A stretch of 61,687 bases of DNA from positions 1-61,687 of the forward strand of contig NZ_BRCF01000012.1 of assembly GCF_023707985.1 (NCBI RefSeq). Direction: 5' to 3'. A program made the translations under genes and the position numbers. Below are positions 8,113 through 16,248 of this stretch, piece by piece. The DNA is from Sporosarcina sp. NCCP-2716. Its GTDB lineage: Bacteria > Bacillota > Bacilli > Bacillales_A > Planococcaceae. Each line of letters starts with the position of its first letter. Positions within the stretch are counted from its first letter, which is position 1. The notes below the pieces were generated by a model. It was not told the origin of the DNA. It was given only the letters and a program-made list of their open reading frames with translations, and did no database searches.

Positions 8113-8221
8113 GATCAAGCAGTGGGTAAACCGCTCAAATGCTCTCTGCAGGCGATCAAGCCGGCTCAGAAACGCTCAAGCTGCGACCATAAGCGCTCAA
8201 GCAGCCATCGCAAACGCTCAA
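8113..8221. repeat. 20-21-bp phased G(C/A)TCAA array
   Basis: Cores GATCAA, GCTCAA, GATCAA, GCTCAA, GCTCAA and GCTCAA begin at 8113, 8133, 8154, 8174, 8195 and 8216, giving spacings of 20, 21, 20, 21 and 21 bases. The intervening sequence is not conserved. It occupies the gene-free stretch between plsY and comK. No promoter or terminator is evident in this stretch. Confidence 0.75.
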
Positions 8222-8324
8222 ACCGAGACCAAACACCAACCCGAAAAGCCCAGGCATGCACTTCCCCAGCTTCCGGGAGCGCACACCCAAGCCTTCAACT
8301 TCATTCATCACACAGATCAGTCCA

Positions 8325-8873
8325 TCATTCGTCCTCGTAATTCAGTCCTTTTTCAGGCTTCCTCAGCATGTACGACTGCGTGTAGTTCTCTTTCACTTTC
8401 ATCGCCTGCCGCGAGTTCGACTCGATCGAATACTGCAGCGTGCACGCCTGCCGGACACGCTCCTTGAACTGGTACGCGCTCAGCGGCAGCTCGACCGTAC
8501 TGCCGTTGCGCAGCACGACGGTCACTTCGTTCCGCGCATTACAGACGTACCGGTCCACCTGGCCCACGGCAAGCCAGATGCAGCTCTCGGACCTCGGCGA
8601 AGACGTCGGCGTCATGTAGATGCGGTGGGTCTTGCTGATGCTGACAGGCGACATGAACGTCCTCCCGAGAATTTCGGACGCCCCTTCCATCGCCCCTTTC
8701 AGGCTCGACCCGATGCGGCGCAGGTTGTAATCGATGATTTCAGTCGGCCTGCTGTCGATGAACAGGATCTGATCTCCCTCGAGAATCATCGACAGGAGCC
8801 GGCCGCTTTCATTGTAATAAGGAAAAATGACACTCGTTTCAGTCGTAATGATATACTGTTCGTTTTCAGGCAT
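8325..8873 (-). CDS. comK: competence transcription factor ComK
   Basis: A 182-residue ComK homologue, the master activator that binds paired AT-rich boxes and switches on the DNA-uptake genes. Diagnostic segments line up with the Bacillus protein: ILFIDSRPTEIIDYNLRRIG, PVSISKTHRIYMTPTSSPR, WLAVGQVDRY, EVTVVLRNGSTVELPLSAYQF and a basic C-terminal part. The end (LRKPEKGLNYEDE) is acidic and shorter than in B. subtilis. Start preceded by AAAAGGGGATAGGGGA. Transcribed alone. Its upstream region carries a 30-bp near-perfect dyad. Other competence-linked genes in the window are yifB/comM, a ComEC-like hydrolase and a minor-pilin set, but the core com operons are not here. Confidence 0.9.
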   Translation of the reverse strand: MPENEQYIITTETSVIFPYYNESGRLLSMILEGDQILFIDSRPTEIIDYNLRRIGSSLKGAMEGASEILGRTFMSPVSISKTHRIYMTPTSSPRSESCIWLAVGQVDRYVCNARNEVTVVLRNGSTVELPLSAYQFKERVRQACTLQYSIESNSRQAMKVKENYTQSYMLRKPEKGLNYEDE

Positions 8874-8899
8874 TCCCCTATCCCCTTTTCAATTTTGTC

Positions 8900-8927
8900 T
8901 TTCAATCTTGCTGAAAAAGGGTATACT
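8900..8927 (+). promoter_or_regulatory. weak divergent promoter upstream of comK
   Basis: TTTCAA (8900-8905) and TATACT (8922-8927) are 16 bases apart on the plus strand. The minus-10 is good and the minus-35 is poor. A transcript from here would start around 8934, pass through a small hairpin (8937-8951) and end at the hairpin plus TTTT at about 9001. Confidence 0.3.
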
Positions 8928-8948
8928 AGCACATAAGCTGGTATACCC
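8919..8948. promoter_or_regulatory. 30-bp dyad upstream of comK
   Basis: GGGTATACTAGC (8919-8930) and GCTGGTATACCC (8937-8948) are inverted copies with one mismatch and a six-base spacer. The dyad lies 46-75 bases upstream of the comK start, where the promoter should be, and has no T-tract, so a regulator binding site is the likeliest role. It does not have the AAAA-N5-TTTT form of a ComK box. Confidence 0.6.
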
Positions 8949-9003
8949 AGCGTTCTCCCCTCGGGTGGGTCCACCACGACTTTCACACCCGGGGGTTTTC
9001 TGC
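8934..9003 (+). ncRNA. possible short RNA divergent from comK
   Basis: After the weak promoter at 8900-8927 comes a perfect hairpin GCTGGTATACCCAGC and then a 10-bp GC-rich stem (CCCTCGGGTG with CACCCGGGGG) followed by TTTTCT, which looks like an intrinsic terminator with no open reading frame before it. The whole would be an RNA of about 70 bases. No homology is claimed. Confidence 0.25.
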
Positions 9004-9318
9004 CTTCTCGCGCGCCGCTCCACAGTCTCACCTCCTCTCAGCGCTTCCGCTTACGGCGCACCAGACATTTCCTTCACGAAAAACAAGCACTGGCTGCACC
9101 TTGTCCAAGCCGGCACTTTCCCGTACACCGCCGACCGACATGAATACTTTGAACGATTGAAACAGTGACTCATAACCTAGTAATAAAGCAATTATAGTAA
9201 ATATTACCTTGCCCGTCTACAAGAAACTGCAATATTTTATCAATTTTCGAAAAACTTTCTCACAACTTGCCAAATCTTGCAATATCTTTTCAATCCGTTG
9301 GTTTCCTCCCTTCTCGAC
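9004..9318. other. gene-free stretch upstream of comK
   Basis: About 315 bases without a credible gene. The last part (about 9170-9290) is strikingly AT-rich compared with its surroundings and contains the palindrome TTTTCGAAAA. It could be a distal regulatory region, but no defined site can be supported. Confidence 0.4.
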
Positions 9319-9387
9319 GGTGCCTGTGCACCACACAATTTGGACACGATTCAGAATAGTGTCTGAATTGTGTGTCGCACAGGTACC
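9319..9387. repeat. 69-bp palindromic element, copy 1
   Basis: The element is a 69-bp inverted repeat: GGTRCCTGTGCG, then YCACACAA, a CAGACACGATTC segment, and the mirror image back to CGCACAGGYACC. Copies differ in both arms in compensating ways, keeping pairing. It would fold as a hairpin of about 33 bp. This copy starts GGTGCC, ends GGTACC and lies 14 bases past the stop of the uracil-DNA glycosylase gene. Confidence 0.9.
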
Positions 9388-9401
9388 TTTTTGCAATTCC
9401 C

Positions 9402-9974
9402 TTATTGCAATTCATCGGCGACCCGCTGCATGTCTTCGAGCAGCAGCTTGTATAGATTCGGACGGCGACGGACCGCCAGCGGGTGGTAGCCGACCGTCGT
9501 CCGCCAGCCGTCCACGTCATAAAATGAGCCGCGCATGCTTTTTACGTCGGCGTCCGGGCTATGGAAGAATGCCTGGACCGCCACATTGCCGAAACAGATC
9601 AGCAGTTTCGGCTTGTGCAACTCCAGCTGGGCGTTCAAGTGCCTCATGCAGATGTGCCGTGTTTCTTCCTTATCATAGGCACGCCGCGGTCTCCGTTTCA
9701 GGATGTACGTGACGTACACCTGATCCTTGTGCAGGCCGGCTTCATATACCGCCTGCTGCAGCGCCTGCCTCGTTCCGCACACCATCGGCTGCCCTTCCTT
9801 GTCTTCCCGGGCACCCGGATTGTCGAGGATCACCATGACCGGCGCCTCCGGATTCCCTTCTCCCCACACCATCCGGCTGCCATGCGTATAGAGCCCGCAG
9901 TCCCGGCAATCCCGTTCGCAGCCGGGCACCGGATCTTCAGGCCACACTTCTGGACAAAATTCCGCCAACTCCAT
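9402..9974 (-). CDS. uracil-DNA glycosylase family protein (family 4-like)
   Basis: About 190 residues. Family 4-like uracil-DNA glycosylases remove uracil from DNA and carry an Fe-S cluster. The N-terminal cysteines CERDCRDCGLY would supply cluster ligands, with further Cys at MVCGTRQ and HICMRH. The catalytic segment reads VMVILDNPGAREDKEGQPMV, related to the family pattern GEAPGxxED but with the glutamate replaced by Asp-Asn, and the C-terminal loop is VGYHPLAVRRRPN (usual HPxxxL). Because of the altered catalytic loop, activity on uracil is not certain. Start ATG at 9974, after GAAGGAAGGTG. Single gene flanked on both sides by copies of the 69-bp palindrome. Confidence 0.8.
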   Translation of the reverse strand: MELAEFCPEVWPEDPVPGCERDCRDCGLYTHGSRMVWGEGNPEAPVMVILDNPGAREDKEGQPMVCGTRQALQQAVYEAGLHKDQVYVTYILKRRPRRAYDKEETRHICMRHLNAQLELHKPKLLICFGNVAVQAFFHSPDADVKSMRGSFYDVDGWRTTVGYHPLAVRRRPNLYKLLLEDMQRVADELQ

Positions 9975-10038
9975 CACCTTCCTTCATAAGAAAGCATACC
10001 CGGCCGGCGCCTGGTTAATCGGCCTGCCCCCGTTTACC

Positions 10039-10107
10039 GGTGCCTGTGCACCATACAATTTGAGCACTATTCAGAATAATTTCTGAGTTGTGTGGCGCAC
10101 AGGTACC
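10039..10107. repeat. 69-bp palindromic element, copy 2
   Basis: A diverged copy with CCATACAATTTGAGCACTAT in the left arm and a less complete mirror on the right. It lies 64 bases upstream of the glycosylase start and 11 bases before the hairpin at 10119. Confidence 0.85.
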
Positions 10108-10118
10108 AAAAAAACGAA

Positions 10119-10159
10119 AAAAGACGGACAGAGAGGAATCTTACCTCTTGTCCGTCTTT
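10119..10159 (-). terminator. strong terminator without an evident gene
   Basis: AAAGACGGACA plus AGAGG pairs with CCTCT plus TGTCCGTCTTT. On the minus strand the stem is followed by TTTTTTCGTTTTTTT, a strong terminator tract; on the plus strand the tract is poor. No convincing minus-strand gene ends here. Confidence 0.6.
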
Positions 10160-10442
10160 CTTGAACAATGCTTTCACGAAATCCCCCGCAATGATACGTC
10201 CGTTTTCCCCATCGCAGCAGCCGCGCCGTCCGGACCGCAGGAGTGCATATATCAGAAGGGATGCGGGTAAATGAACAGTATGAATTGTATAAACGAATCA
10301 GGGTATTTCATCCGTATATATTTCTCTTTACGTCATTTTCAAAGTGTTGTAGTTTATTAGAATAACAAAAAAACGTTTTCTCTTCACGAAGCGCAGCCCG
10401 ATGCGCTTGTTCCATGCAAAGATGAAAGGAGGTAGGCGAAAC
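10160..10442. other. gene-free stretch before the GGDEF-EAL gene
   Basis: About 280 bases with no convincing gene. A minus-strand reading frame through 10160-10260 contains a protein-like stretch (IIAGDFVKALFKKDGQEV) running into the terminator stem, with no start or ribosome binding site, so it may be a gene remnant. From 10290 to 10400 the sequence is AT-rich and probably holds the promoter of the GGDEF-EAL operon. Confidence 0.35.
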
Positions 10443-12668
10443 ATGGAAACTCCGTATTATATTAATGAAGCCAATGCATTCTGCCGCGAAGCCGGGATGG
10501 ACCCGGAGGAGGTGTGCATCCCGAAGAATTTCTTGGATGACGCTGTCTTCCAGGCGCGCCGGCGGTCCTATCAGGAAATTTTGTCGGTCGTCCACTTTTT
10601 CTCGGAAAAATTGTTGGATTCCCTGCAAGGACTGCCCGTTTTGGTCGGCGTCTCGGATGCATACGGCTATCTGCTGGACGTTGTCGGCGATGAGACCATC
10701 AAGTCGACGATCGCCGAACTCGGCATCTCCCCCGGCAGCCTGTTCACCCCGGAGGACACAGGGACGAATGTCGTCAGCCTATCGCTGCAGCAGCCGCATC
10801 CGATCAGCATCATCGGTGATCAGCACTACCACACGTTCCTCCATGGGATGGCCTGTTACGGCTCGTCGTTCCGGTATATGGATGAAGAGCAGCTCCTCGG
10901 CAGCCTGTCGATCATGATGCCGATCGACCTGCAGAATCCTCTGTTCCTCTCGATGCTAGCCCAGGTCGTCGACACGATCGAGCGTGAGCTGCAGCTGCGC
11001 AAACAGAACCGCAAACTCTCCGTGCTGAACCAGATCATGCTGAGTCGCACGCGGAACGGGATCGTCATTACGGATGAAAACGGCGTGACGACCGAGTTCA
11101 ATCATTTCGCACAGGAACTGTCGGGAACCGCGCGCGGCACGGTGATCGGACGGAATATCCGGGAATCGGACCTGACCGGCCGGTATTTCGCCGACGTGCT
11201 CGATCGCGAGGCGGTGTTCGAGGACGAGGAATTGAAATTCGAGAACAGCAGAGGTGAAACCGTCGTCTGCCTGTTCGACGCACAGCCGGTGTACGAGGAC
11301 GGCAGGATGATTGGTGCATTCGGGCAGTTCCGCGACATCACGGACCGGTATTTGCTGCAGGAACAGTACAATTACCTGGCCTTCCACGACGACCTGACCG
11401 GCCTGCCGAACCGGCGGTACTTGAACAAATCACTCGAAACTGTCATCTCTGAACTTGAAGAAAGCCGTGCGGAAAATGCCGCGCTGCTTTTTTTCGACCT
11501 CGACCGCTTCAAGGTCATCAACGACAACTTCGGGCATTCGTACGGGGATCAGCTGCTGCGGCAAGTGAGCCGGCTGCTGTCGCCGTTCGTCTCGGAGCAT
11601 GACCTCCTCGCCAGGATGGGGGGCGATGAATTCATCCTCCTTCTGAAGGACTTTCCATCTGCCGCCTCCGTCATGACGCTTGCGGAAGAGATGCGGATCG
11701 CCTTGCAGACCCCAGTCACCGTCAACGGCCGGGAGCTCGTGACGACCGCGAGCATCGGCGTGGCGCTGTACCCGGATGTCCCGATCACGAAAGAGCAGTT
11801 CCTCATCAACGCCGACAACGCGATGTACCAGGCGAAAGTCCAGGGGAAGAACCGGATCGTGCTCCATACGCCTGAGCTGCTGGAGTCCGCACTGGTTGAG
11901 TCGAGTCTCTCATTCGACCTGCGAAGCGGCCTCGAGAACCACGACTTCATCCTTCATTACCAGCCGCAGGTGCACAATGCGACCGGGCAGCTCGTCGGAT
12001 TCGAAGCGCTTGTCCGCTGGAACCATCCACGGCTCGGACTCCTCGCGCCTGACCGGTTCATCACCCTCGCTGAAGAGAACGGGCTGATCACGCAGCTCGG
12101 CGAATGGGTGCTGCAAGAAGCCTGCGCGCAGAACAAGCGCTGGCAGGACAGCGGGCTTCCGCCTGTCAAAGTGTCAGTCAACTTGTCGGCCCAGCAATTC
12201 CTCACCCGAAGCATCGTCGACCTCGTCGCCGCCGTGCTGGAGCGCACGGGGCTTGAACCCCGTTACCTCGTCCTTGAGATCACCGAGCATATGGCGATGG
12301 ACTACAACTATGCGATTGAAGTGCTGCGCGATCTGAAAGAACTCGGTGTCGGCATCAGCGTCGACGATTTCGGGACCGGCTACAGCTCGCTGAACCATTT
12401 GAAGACGCTGCCCATCGACTACATCAAGATCGACAAATCATTTGTGAATGAACTCGCAAACGATGAAAACGACGAGATCATCGTCGATGCCATCATTTCC
12501 CTTGCCCACAGCTTGAAGAAGGATGTGATCGCGGAAGGTGTCGAAACTGCAGGACAGCTCGAATTCCTGAGACGCCAGCAATGCGACATCTCCCAAGGGT
12601 ACTACTTCGGCAGGCCGATACCGGCGCAGGAGATCGATGCCACGCATTTCAGCGGGTATGACAGATAG
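10443..12668 (+). CDS. GAF/PAS-GGDEF-EAL cyclic-di-GMP protein
   Basis: A 741-residue cytoplasmic sensor-enzyme. Residues 1-190 look like the GAF-type input of AcoR-like regulators (LLDVVGDETIKSTIAELGIS, then GTNVVSLSLQQPHPISIIGD, HTFLHGMACYGSSF). A PAS domain follows (about 200-310, GIVITDENGVTTEFNHFAQE). The GGDEF domain has an intact RMGGDEFILLL active site (about 392), and the EAL domain has FEALVRWNHP (about 519) and the metal-site DDFGTGYSSLNH, so both cyclase and phosphodiesterase activity are possible. No membrane segment is seen. Start ATG after AAAGGAGGTAGGCG. It heads an operon: the TPP enzyme starts 14 bases after its stop, with the ribosome binding site overlapping the stop codon. 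Confidence 0.9.
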   Translation: METPYYINEANAFCREAGMDPEEVCIPKNFLDDAVFQARRRSYQEILSVVHFFSEKLLDSLQGLPVLVGVSDAYGYLLDVVGDETIKSTIAELGISPGSLFTPEDTGTNVVSLSLQQPHPISIIGDQHYHTFLHGMACYGSSFRYMDEEQLLGSLSIMMPIDLQNPLFLSMLAQVVDTIERELQLRKQNRKLSVLNQIMLSRTRNGIVITDENGVTTEFNHFAQELSGTARGTVIGRNIRESDLTGRYFADVLDREAVFEDEELKFENSRGETVVCLFDAQPVYEDGRMIGAFGQFRDITDRYLLQEQYNYLAFHDDLTGLPNRRYLNKSLETVISELEESRAENAALLFFDLDRFKVINDNFGHSYGDQLLRQVSRLLSPFVSEHDLLARMGGDEFILLLKDFPSAASVMTLAEEMRIALQTPVTVNGRELVTTASIGVALYPDVPITKEQFLINADNAMYQAKVQGKNRIVLHTPELLESALVESSLSFDLRSGLENHDFILHYQPQVHNATGQLVGFEALVRWNHPRLGLLAPDRFITLAEENGLITQLGEWVLQEACAQNKRWQDSGLPPVKVSVNLSAQQFLTRSIVDLVAAVLERTGLEPRYLVLEITEHMAMDYNYAIEVLRDLKELGVGISVDDFGTGYSSLNHLKTLPIDYIKIDKSFVNELANDENDEIIVDAIISLAHSLKKDVIAEGVETAGQLEFLRRQQCDISQGYYFGRPIPAQEIDATHFSGYDR

Positions 12669-12681
12669 GAGAGAAAGAACT

Positions 12682-14316
12682 ATGCAAACAGCTGCATCCG
12701 TATTGATCCGCAACTTCAAGCAGTGGGGCGTCCAGCATATCTTCGGCATTCCCGGTAAAGCCGTGTCGCCGCTGCTGTTCGCCATGCTCGAGCACGACAT
12801 GACGTTCGTCCTCAGCAAGCACGAGGCCGCGGCAGGGTATGAAGCCGGTGGATATGCGCTCATGAATGGGACGATCGGCGTCGCTGTCGGGACATCCGGG
12901 CCGGGCGGGACGAATCTTTTATCCGCTGCAGGCCAGGCGAAGGCGTTCCACGTGCCGCTGCTGCTCATCACGGGCCACCCTTCCGCTAAGGATACCGGCA
13001 AGCCGATGGGTCAGGATTCCAGCCTGTTCGGCACGGATCTGACAGACATGTTCCGCCACGTGACGAAGTTCAGCGCACGTGTCGACCGCGCCGACCTGCT
13101 GGAGCCACTTCTGCGTCATGCGCTGGAGAAGGCGGTTTCCGGCGTCCGGGGACCGGTCCATCTGTCCATTCCGTTCGACGTCTTGCTTGAAGAGATAGAG
13201 CCGTTTACACTCGATTTCCCGATAAACTACGACCTCATCTCGCCGGAACTCAGGCGGGCAGCTGCCATGATGGAAAGTGCCGAACGGCCGGTCCTCTTCC
13301 TCGGCAAAGGCGTCCATTCGAGCCGGGCTTACGATGAAGTCCGGAAACTTGCGGAGCATTACCATATTCCGGTCATGACGACTCCGGGCGGCAAAGGAAC
13401 GTTCCCGTCTAACCACAAGCTGTCGCTCGGCGCGTTTGGTCTTGGCGGCACCCCGGAATCCGCGGCGTATTTGCAGGAACCGGCCGACCTGATGATCGTC
13501 ATCGGCACCCAGCTGAGCGACATGTCCGTCGCGGGCCTGTCGGAAACGATGTACCCGGAGCATATCCTCCATTTCGACTACGATCCGACGTTCATCGGCA
13601 AGTCGCTGCCGGTGCCTGCCACACCGATTCTCGGAGATATCCGCGCGAACCTGACACGGCTGCTGGAAGGGATTCCTGAGCCGGACAGCGATTCGTTCGT
13701 GCTGCCATACGCGCCGCCTGCTCTGCCGGAAGCAGAACCGGGCCGCCGGATGTCCGCGGTTCATGCCGTACAGGCGATGCGCCGGGCCCTTCCTGACGAC
13801 GCGATCATCTTCGGGGACGATGGCAGCCATTCATTTTACGGAATCCAGCATTTCGACATCCTTCAGCCCGGCACGTTCTTTTTCGATGACATCTTTGGGG
13901 CGATGGGCAACGGGCTCGGCTATGCGATCGGCGCGAAGCTCGCGGCACCCGAAAAGCCGATCGTCTGCCTCGTCGGCGACGGGTGCCTGTTCATGCACGG
14001 CACGGAACTGTCGACCGCACAGAATTATAATGCGGCTGTGCTGTTCGTCGTCCTGAACAACGGCTGCCTCGACATGGTGGAAAAAGGAATGCGCAAAATG
14101 ATCGGCACCTCGATCGGCGGCACGTACGAAACACCGCTCGATGCTGCGGCGTTTGCGAAATCGATGGGCGTCGAGGCCGTCACCAGCACAGGGCCGGCGG
14201 AAACCGCTGCCGCTATCGAGCAGGCACTGCACACCATCCAGCGTACGGACAAACCGGCGGTCGTCGAAGTCCTCGTCGACCAAGACGAAATTCCGCCGAC
14301 AATGGGGAGGCAATAA
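12682..14316 (+). CDS. thiamine pyrophosphate enzyme, acetolactate synthase-like
   Basis: A 544-residue ThDP enzyme with the three domains of the acetohydroxyacid synthase / benzoylformate decarboxylase superfamily: an N-terminal PYR domain with the conserved activating glutamate in LSKHEAAAGYEAGGY, a central domain with RPVLFLGKGVH, and a C-terminal domain with the ThDP/Mg motif VGDGCLFMHG ending in VVLNNGCLD. It is not a typical IlvB: it is shorter and lacks several FAD-contact motifs. The substrate is unknown; 2-oxoacid decarboxylation or carboligation is the family chemistry. Start at MQTAAS after TAGGAGAG. It is sandwiched between a c-di-GMP enzyme and a carboxymuconolactone decarboxylase-family gene three bases downstream, suggesting a shared metabolic or signalling role. 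Confidence 0.85.
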   Translation: MQTAASVLIRNFKQWGVQHIFGIPGKAVSPLLFAMLEHDMTFVLSKHEAAAGYEAGGYALMNGTIGVAVGTSGPGGTNLLSAAGQAKAFHVPLLLITGHPSAKDTGKPMGQDSSLFGTDLTDMFRHVTKFSARVDRADLLEPLLRHALEKAVSGVRGPVHLSIPFDVLLEEIEPFTLDFPINYDLISPELRRAAAMMESAERPVLFLGKGVHSSRAYDEVRKLAEHYHIPVMTTPGGKGTFPSNHKLSLGAFGLGGTPESAAYLQEPADLMIVIGTQLSDMSVAGLSETMYPEHILHFDYDPTFIGKSLPVPATPILGDIRANLTRLLEGIPEPDSDSFVLPYAPPALPEAEPGRRMSAVHAVQAMRRALPDDAIIFGDDGSHSFYGIQHFDILQPGTFFFDDIFGAMGNGLGYAIGAKLAAPEKPIVCLVGDGCLFMHGTELSTAQNYNAAVLFVVLNNGCLDMVEKGMRKMIGTSIGGTYETPLDAAAFAKSMGVEAVTSTGPAETAAAIEQALHTIQRTDKPAVVEVLVDQDEIPPTMGRQ

Positions 14317-14318
14317 AG

Positions 14319-14693
14319 ATGGATTCAACTGAACGATACAAACAGGGCGAGCACGTCATGGAAAAGCTGTTCTCCGCTGATACGCGTATCCAAATGGAAC
14401 AGATGAAAGCCGTCTCGCCCGACTTATGGGAGATGATCGTCTCCTTCGGCTTCGGTGATTTATACGGCAGAAGCGAATTGGATCTGAAGACAAGGGAAAT
14501 CATCACGCTCACTTCCCTCATCACACAAGGGGCATTCGACCAGCTCCGCGTCCACCTGCACGCCGCCCTGAACGCCGGGCTGACCGAAGAGGAGATCAAA
14601 GAGGTCATCATCCACTGCATCGGCTACACAGGCTTCCCGAAAGCCGTCCAAGCCATGGGCCTCGCCGCCGAAGTCTTCCAAGAACGAAAATGA
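14319..14693 (+). CDS. carboxymuconolactone decarboxylase family protein
   Basis: A 124-residue all-helical AhpD/PcaC-type protein. The core LDLKTREIITLTSLITQG and VHLHAALNAGLTEEEIKEVI match the family, as does the C-terminal helix KAVQAMGLAAEVF. The paired redox cysteines of AhpD are absent (DQLRVH at that place), so it is more PcaC-like than peroxidase-like. It is the last gene of the operon, starting two bases after the TPP enzyme stop with GGGAGG as ribosome binding site, and a 69-bp palindrome begins one base after its stop codon. Confidence 0.85.
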   Translation: MDSTERYKQGEHVMEKLFSADTRIQMEQMKAVSPDLWEMIVSFGFGDLYGRSELDLKTREIITLTSLITQGAFDQLRVHLHAALNAGLTEEEIKEVIIHCIGYTGFPKAVQAMGLAAEVFQERK

Positions 14694-14694
14694 A

Positions 14695-14762
14695 GGTACC
14701 TGTGCGCCACACAACTCAGACACGATTCAGAATCGTGTCGAAGTTGTGTGATGCACAGGTAC
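14695..14762. repeat. 69-bp palindromic element, copy 3
   Basis: Starts one base after the stop of the carboxymuconolactone decarboxylase-family gene; no other terminator is visible for that operon, so this hairpin may do the job. Confidence 0.9.
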
Positions 14763-14767
14763 ATAAC

Positions 14768-14795
14768 TTGAAGTTTCGCTGGACGGCCATATATT
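14768..14795 (+). promoter_or_regulatory. SigA-type promoter of the ComEC-like hydrolase gene
   Basis: TTGAAG (14768) and TATATT (14790) with a 16-base spacer, about 50 bases before the GTG start and immediately after the palindrome. Confidence 0.5.
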
Positions 14796-14848
14796 GGAAG
14801 AGTATGATAAAGGTGTATTGCACTCGACAATAAAAGGAGAGCTATGGC

Positions 14849-16000
14849 GTGAACCGAATTCTATTAGCCATGATGGCCTTGTTCCTAGGTTTCTTGGTAC
14901 CCATCATGAGCAGCGCGGATGCTGCGACGAGTAAAACTGCTGCCGCCAGCCCGAACGCACCAGCCAAACAACTGAAAGTCCATTTCATCGATGTCGGGCA
15001 GGGAGACTCCATCCTCGTCCAGACGCCAAACGGCAAAAATATGCTGGTCGACGGCGGAAAGGAAGCCGCCGGTAAGAAAGTAACCGCCTTCCTGAAAGCG
15101 AAAGGCGTCAAGACGCTCGACACAGTCATCGCGACCCACCCCGACGCAGATCATATCGGCGGGCTCAACGAAGTGCTTCGGACATTCCCTGTGAAGCAGT
15201 TCATCGACAGCGGAAAAGTCCACACGACAGAGACGTATTTCGATTTGCTGACTTTGATCGATCAAAAACGGATTCCGTTCAAAGTGGCAGCTACCGGCAG
15301 TGCGATTGCTCTCGACCCGGCTGTGACTGCGAAAGTTTTGTTCGCGAACCCGAAAGCGGACGATACGAATGACGCGTCCGTCGTGACGAAAGTGACGTAC
15401 GGCGCTGTCAGCTTCCTCTTCACCGGTGACGCCGGCCTGAAGACGGAGACCGCGTTGCTGAAAAATCCCGAACTGAAAAGCACCTATTTGAAAGCGGGTC
15501 ATCACGGCTCCAATACGAGCAGCTCAGCTGCCTTCGTGAAAGCTGTTAATCCAGCCGGCGCTGTCCTTTCGTACGGCATTGACAACACGTACGGCCATCC
15601 ACATGCCTCAGCTGTGACAGTCTTGAAAAATGCAGGTGCGAACATCTACTCGACGGCCGTGTCGGGAGACATCACGGTGACGACCGACGGCAAGACACAT
15701 ACTGTTTCCGCCAAGCCCTGGGTGACTTCTGCCGTGAAACCGGTGCCCGTCCCGGTGAAACCGAAGCCAGCGCCCGCAAAACCAGCACCTGTGAAACCTG
15801 CGCCTGCCAAGCCGGCACCAGCCAAACCGAAGCCGACGCCTGCTGCCAGCTCAGGTCTGTATGTGAAGCCCGGCGCACCGAAAAGCTTCCAAAACTGCAC
15901 GGCGCTCCGACAAGTCTACCCGCATGGAGTCAAGAAAGGACATCCGGCATACGCACCGAAGCATGACCGTGACAAAGACGGATGGGCGTGTGAGCGATGA
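14849..16000 (+). CDS. secreted ComEC/Rec2-like MBL hydrolase with Excalibur domain
   Basis: A 383-residue exported protein: signal peptide (LLAMMALFLGFLVPIMSSADA), a metallo-beta-lactamase domain resembling the C-terminal part of ComEC (FIDVGQGDSILVQTPNGKN, metal motif THPDADHIGG near residue 95, FTGDAG, LKAGHHGSNTSSS), a Pro/Lys/Ala linker of about 45 residues made of PAPVKPAPAKP-type repeats, and a C-terminal Excalibur calcium-binding domain (DRDKDGWACE). Probably an extracellular nuclease or phosphodiesterase bound near the wall. GTG start after AAAAGGAGAG. Its stop overlaps the start of the DUF3006 gene (ATGA). Confidence 0.9.
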   Translation: MNRILLAMMALFLGFLVPIMSSADAATSKTAAASPNAPAKQLKVHFIDVGQGDSILVQTPNGKNMLVDGGKEAAGKKVTAFLKAKGVKTLDTVIATHPDADHIGGLNEVLRTFPVKQFIDSGKVHTTETYFDLLTLIDQKRIPFKVAATGSAIALDPAVTAKVLFANPKADDTNDASVVTKVTYGAVSFLFTGDAGLKTETALLKNPELKSTYLKAGHHGSNTSSSAAFVKAVNPAGAVLSYGIDNTYGHPHASAVTVLKNAGANIYSTAVSGDITVTTDGKTHTVSAKPWVTSAVKPVPVPVKPKPAPAKPAPVKPAPAKPAPAKPKPTPAASSGLYVKPGAPKSFQNCTALRQVYPHGVKKGHPAYAPKHDRDKDGWACER

Positions 16001-16245
16001 CTGTCTACACTATTGATCGTTTTGAGGGGGATGTCGCAGTTATGCTCGAACGCGGGAACGAGACTGTGCAGCGTGATATCCCCGTCGCTGAATTGCCGTC
16101 AACTGTAGAGCAAGGCGATATACTGGACATCGAGTTCGATGAAGACGGCACTGTCCGCAAAGCCGTTACGCTGACCGAGCAGACTTTGGCCGCCAAACAG
16201 CGGGCTGAAGCTCTGCTGCAGAAATTGCTGGATCAGAACAAATAA
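15997..16245 (+). CDS. DUF3006 domain protein
   Basis: An 82-residue protein of the DUF3006 family, recognisable by YTIDRFEGDVAVMLERGNE, the IPVAELPSTVEQGDIL core and the C-terminal Ala/Leu helix. Such genes commonly follow ComEC-like secreted hydrolases, as here where the start codon overlaps the preceding stop by four bases. There is no signal peptide, so a cytoplasmic role (for example protecting the cell from the partner or assisting its synthesis) is inference. A 69-bp palindrome begins three bases after the stop. Confidence 0.85.
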   Translation: MTVYTIDRFEGDVAVMLERGNETVQRDIPVAELPSTVEQGDILDIEFDEDGTVRKAVTLTEQTLAAKQRAEALLQKLLDQNK

Positions 16246-16248
16246 AAC

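Noticed and set aside
9241..9250. ComK boxes in the AT-rich region upstream of comK
   Set aside because: TTTTCGAAAA is present, but no AAAA-N5-TTTT pair with the required spacing was found.
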